Shown here in pieces: positions 23,030 to 23,361 of a stretch of DNA of 23,361 nt. The stretch covers positions 1 to 23,361 of the forward strand of contig CAPGDO010000021.1 in the NCBI GenBank assembly GCA_948616985.1, in the 5' to 3' direction. The position numbers were made by a program, and so were the translations under genes. The notes beneath the pieces were generated by a model. That model was not told the DNA's origin. It did not search any database and saw only the letters and a program-made list of their open reading frames with translations. How positions within the stretch are numbered: the first letter of the stretch is position 1; each line of letters starts with the position of its first letter. Origin of the DNA: MGBC163016 sp910588905 (GTDB lineage: Bacteria > Actinomycetota > Coriobacteriia > Coriobacteriales > Eggerthellaceae).

Positions 23030-23052
23030 GGCGAACTACGGTCCGCCCCCTG
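23026..23052. repeat. Degenerate palindromic repeat overlapping the stress protein stop codon
   Basis: GTAGGGCGAAC-TAC-GGTCCGCCC belongs to the family but has lost a base and part of the pairing in its left arm. Its first three bases after G are the TAG stop codon of the stress protein. The flank CCCTGTTGCAC is the type shared with the repeats at 23076 and 23310. Confidence 0.65.
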
Positions 23053-23072
23053 TTGCACTCAAGGCACCTCCC

Positions 23073-23267
23073 GTAGGGGCGAATCCGGATCCGCCCCCCC
23101 CTGTTGCACCCGGGTGAACCATGCATAACATGCCACCCGGCAATTGCCGCAATAAAACTGTTGCGCGGGGTCTTCGCGCAACGCATCCTCACGCGAAGCG
23201 CGACCCACCCGATTCTATAATGCACTCTGGGTTGCTGCGTCGGGCCGAGCACGCTCGGCCCCTACGA
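23073..23267. repeat. Composite intergenic element, right copy (about 195 bp, inverted relative to left copy)
   Basis: From the palindrome at 23076-23097 to the palindrome at 23242-23261 (GGGCCGAGC-AC-GCTCGGCCC). Between them are GTTGCACCCGG, the 12-bp palindrome CGGCAATTGCCG (23138-23149), and the stem GTTGCGC/GCGCAAC (23160-23166 with 23176-23182). The order and several stretches of identical sequence match the reverse complement of 432-610. The outer palindromes differ in stem sequence from those of the left copy. Confidence 0.7.
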
Positions 23268-23309
23268 ACCACCTGCACCCGGATGAATCATGCCTGACAG
23301 GTTGCCGTA

Positions 23310-23333
23310 GGGGCTGATCTGGATCAGCCCCCT
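23310..23333. repeat. Palindromic repeat near the right edge
   Basis: GGGGCTGATC-TG-GATCAGCCCC (23310-23331) is perfect, with CGTA on its left and CTGTTGCACCCGGG on its right. It is the inverted counterpart of the copy at 587-608, including flanks. Confidence 0.8.
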
Positions 23334-23361
23334 GTTGCACCCGGGACAATCCTGCTCGGTA

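Larger units (their letters stand above)
23030..23361. other. Gene-free repeat-rich right edge
   Basis: These 332 nt after the stress protein gene contain four palindromic repeats and the right composite element, and no ORF with a ribosome binding site or recognisable product. Nothing else was identified. Confidence 0.7.

Overview
The window (23.4 kb, fairly GC-rich) reads as chromosomal DNA of a Gram-positive actinobacterium, most likely of the class Coriobacteriia (Eggerthella/Collinsella-type gut bacteria). Three things point there: the actinobacterial cell-wall regulation cluster fhaA-fhaB-pstP followed by a SEDS/PBP gene, the SEDS and PBP halves being fused into one protein, and a surface protein ending in an LAxTG-type sortase signal. 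The genus is an inference; there is no rRNA or other typing gene.

Layout. 1-352: a compact type I toxin-antitoxin-like locus, with a 26-residue hydrophobic peptide on the minus strand and a convergent structured antisense RNA on the plus strand. 353-842: a gene-free stretch full of palindromic repeats. 843-11613 (minus strand): a surface module with a 200-residue secreted protein (own promoter and terminator), a ~182-residue membrane-anchored protein, and a giant 3079-residue sortase-anchored adhesin built of about 25 divergent InlB-B-like repeats. 11830-14196: a large polytopic membrane protein that looks like a GT-C type glycosyltransferase. 14556-20030 (minus strand): the operon fhaA, fhaB, PP2C phosphatase, SEDS-PBP fusion, tightly packed with coupled starts; no Ser/Thr kinase gene follows. 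20323-22347 (minus): a secreted papain-like (C1) protease with a lectin-like region, possibly translated from a leaderless mRNA. 22559-23029 (plus): a universal stress protein. 23030-23361: gene-free repeat DNA.

How the genes fit together. FhaA, FhaB and the PP2C phosphatase are the phospho-signalling side of cell-wall growth, and the SEDS-PBP fusion is a glycan polymerase and transpeptidase in one chain, so this operon couples phosphorylation state to peptidoglycan synthesis. The surface module and the papain-like protease are secreted or wall-bound factors facing the host or neighbouring cells.

Between the genes lies a family of at least 16 short palindromes of the form GGGGCxGAnC-NN-GnTCxGCCCC, flanked by TA/CTACG. 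Their stem positions vary with compensatory changes. They sit at gene 3' ends, and two of them bracket a ~190-bp composite element present in inverted orientation near both ends of the window. The most unusual item is the toxin-antitoxin-like locus. Its two predicted convergent transcripts begin with the same 11 nucleotides, which makes the 5' end of the toxin mRNA complementary to its own 3' region.
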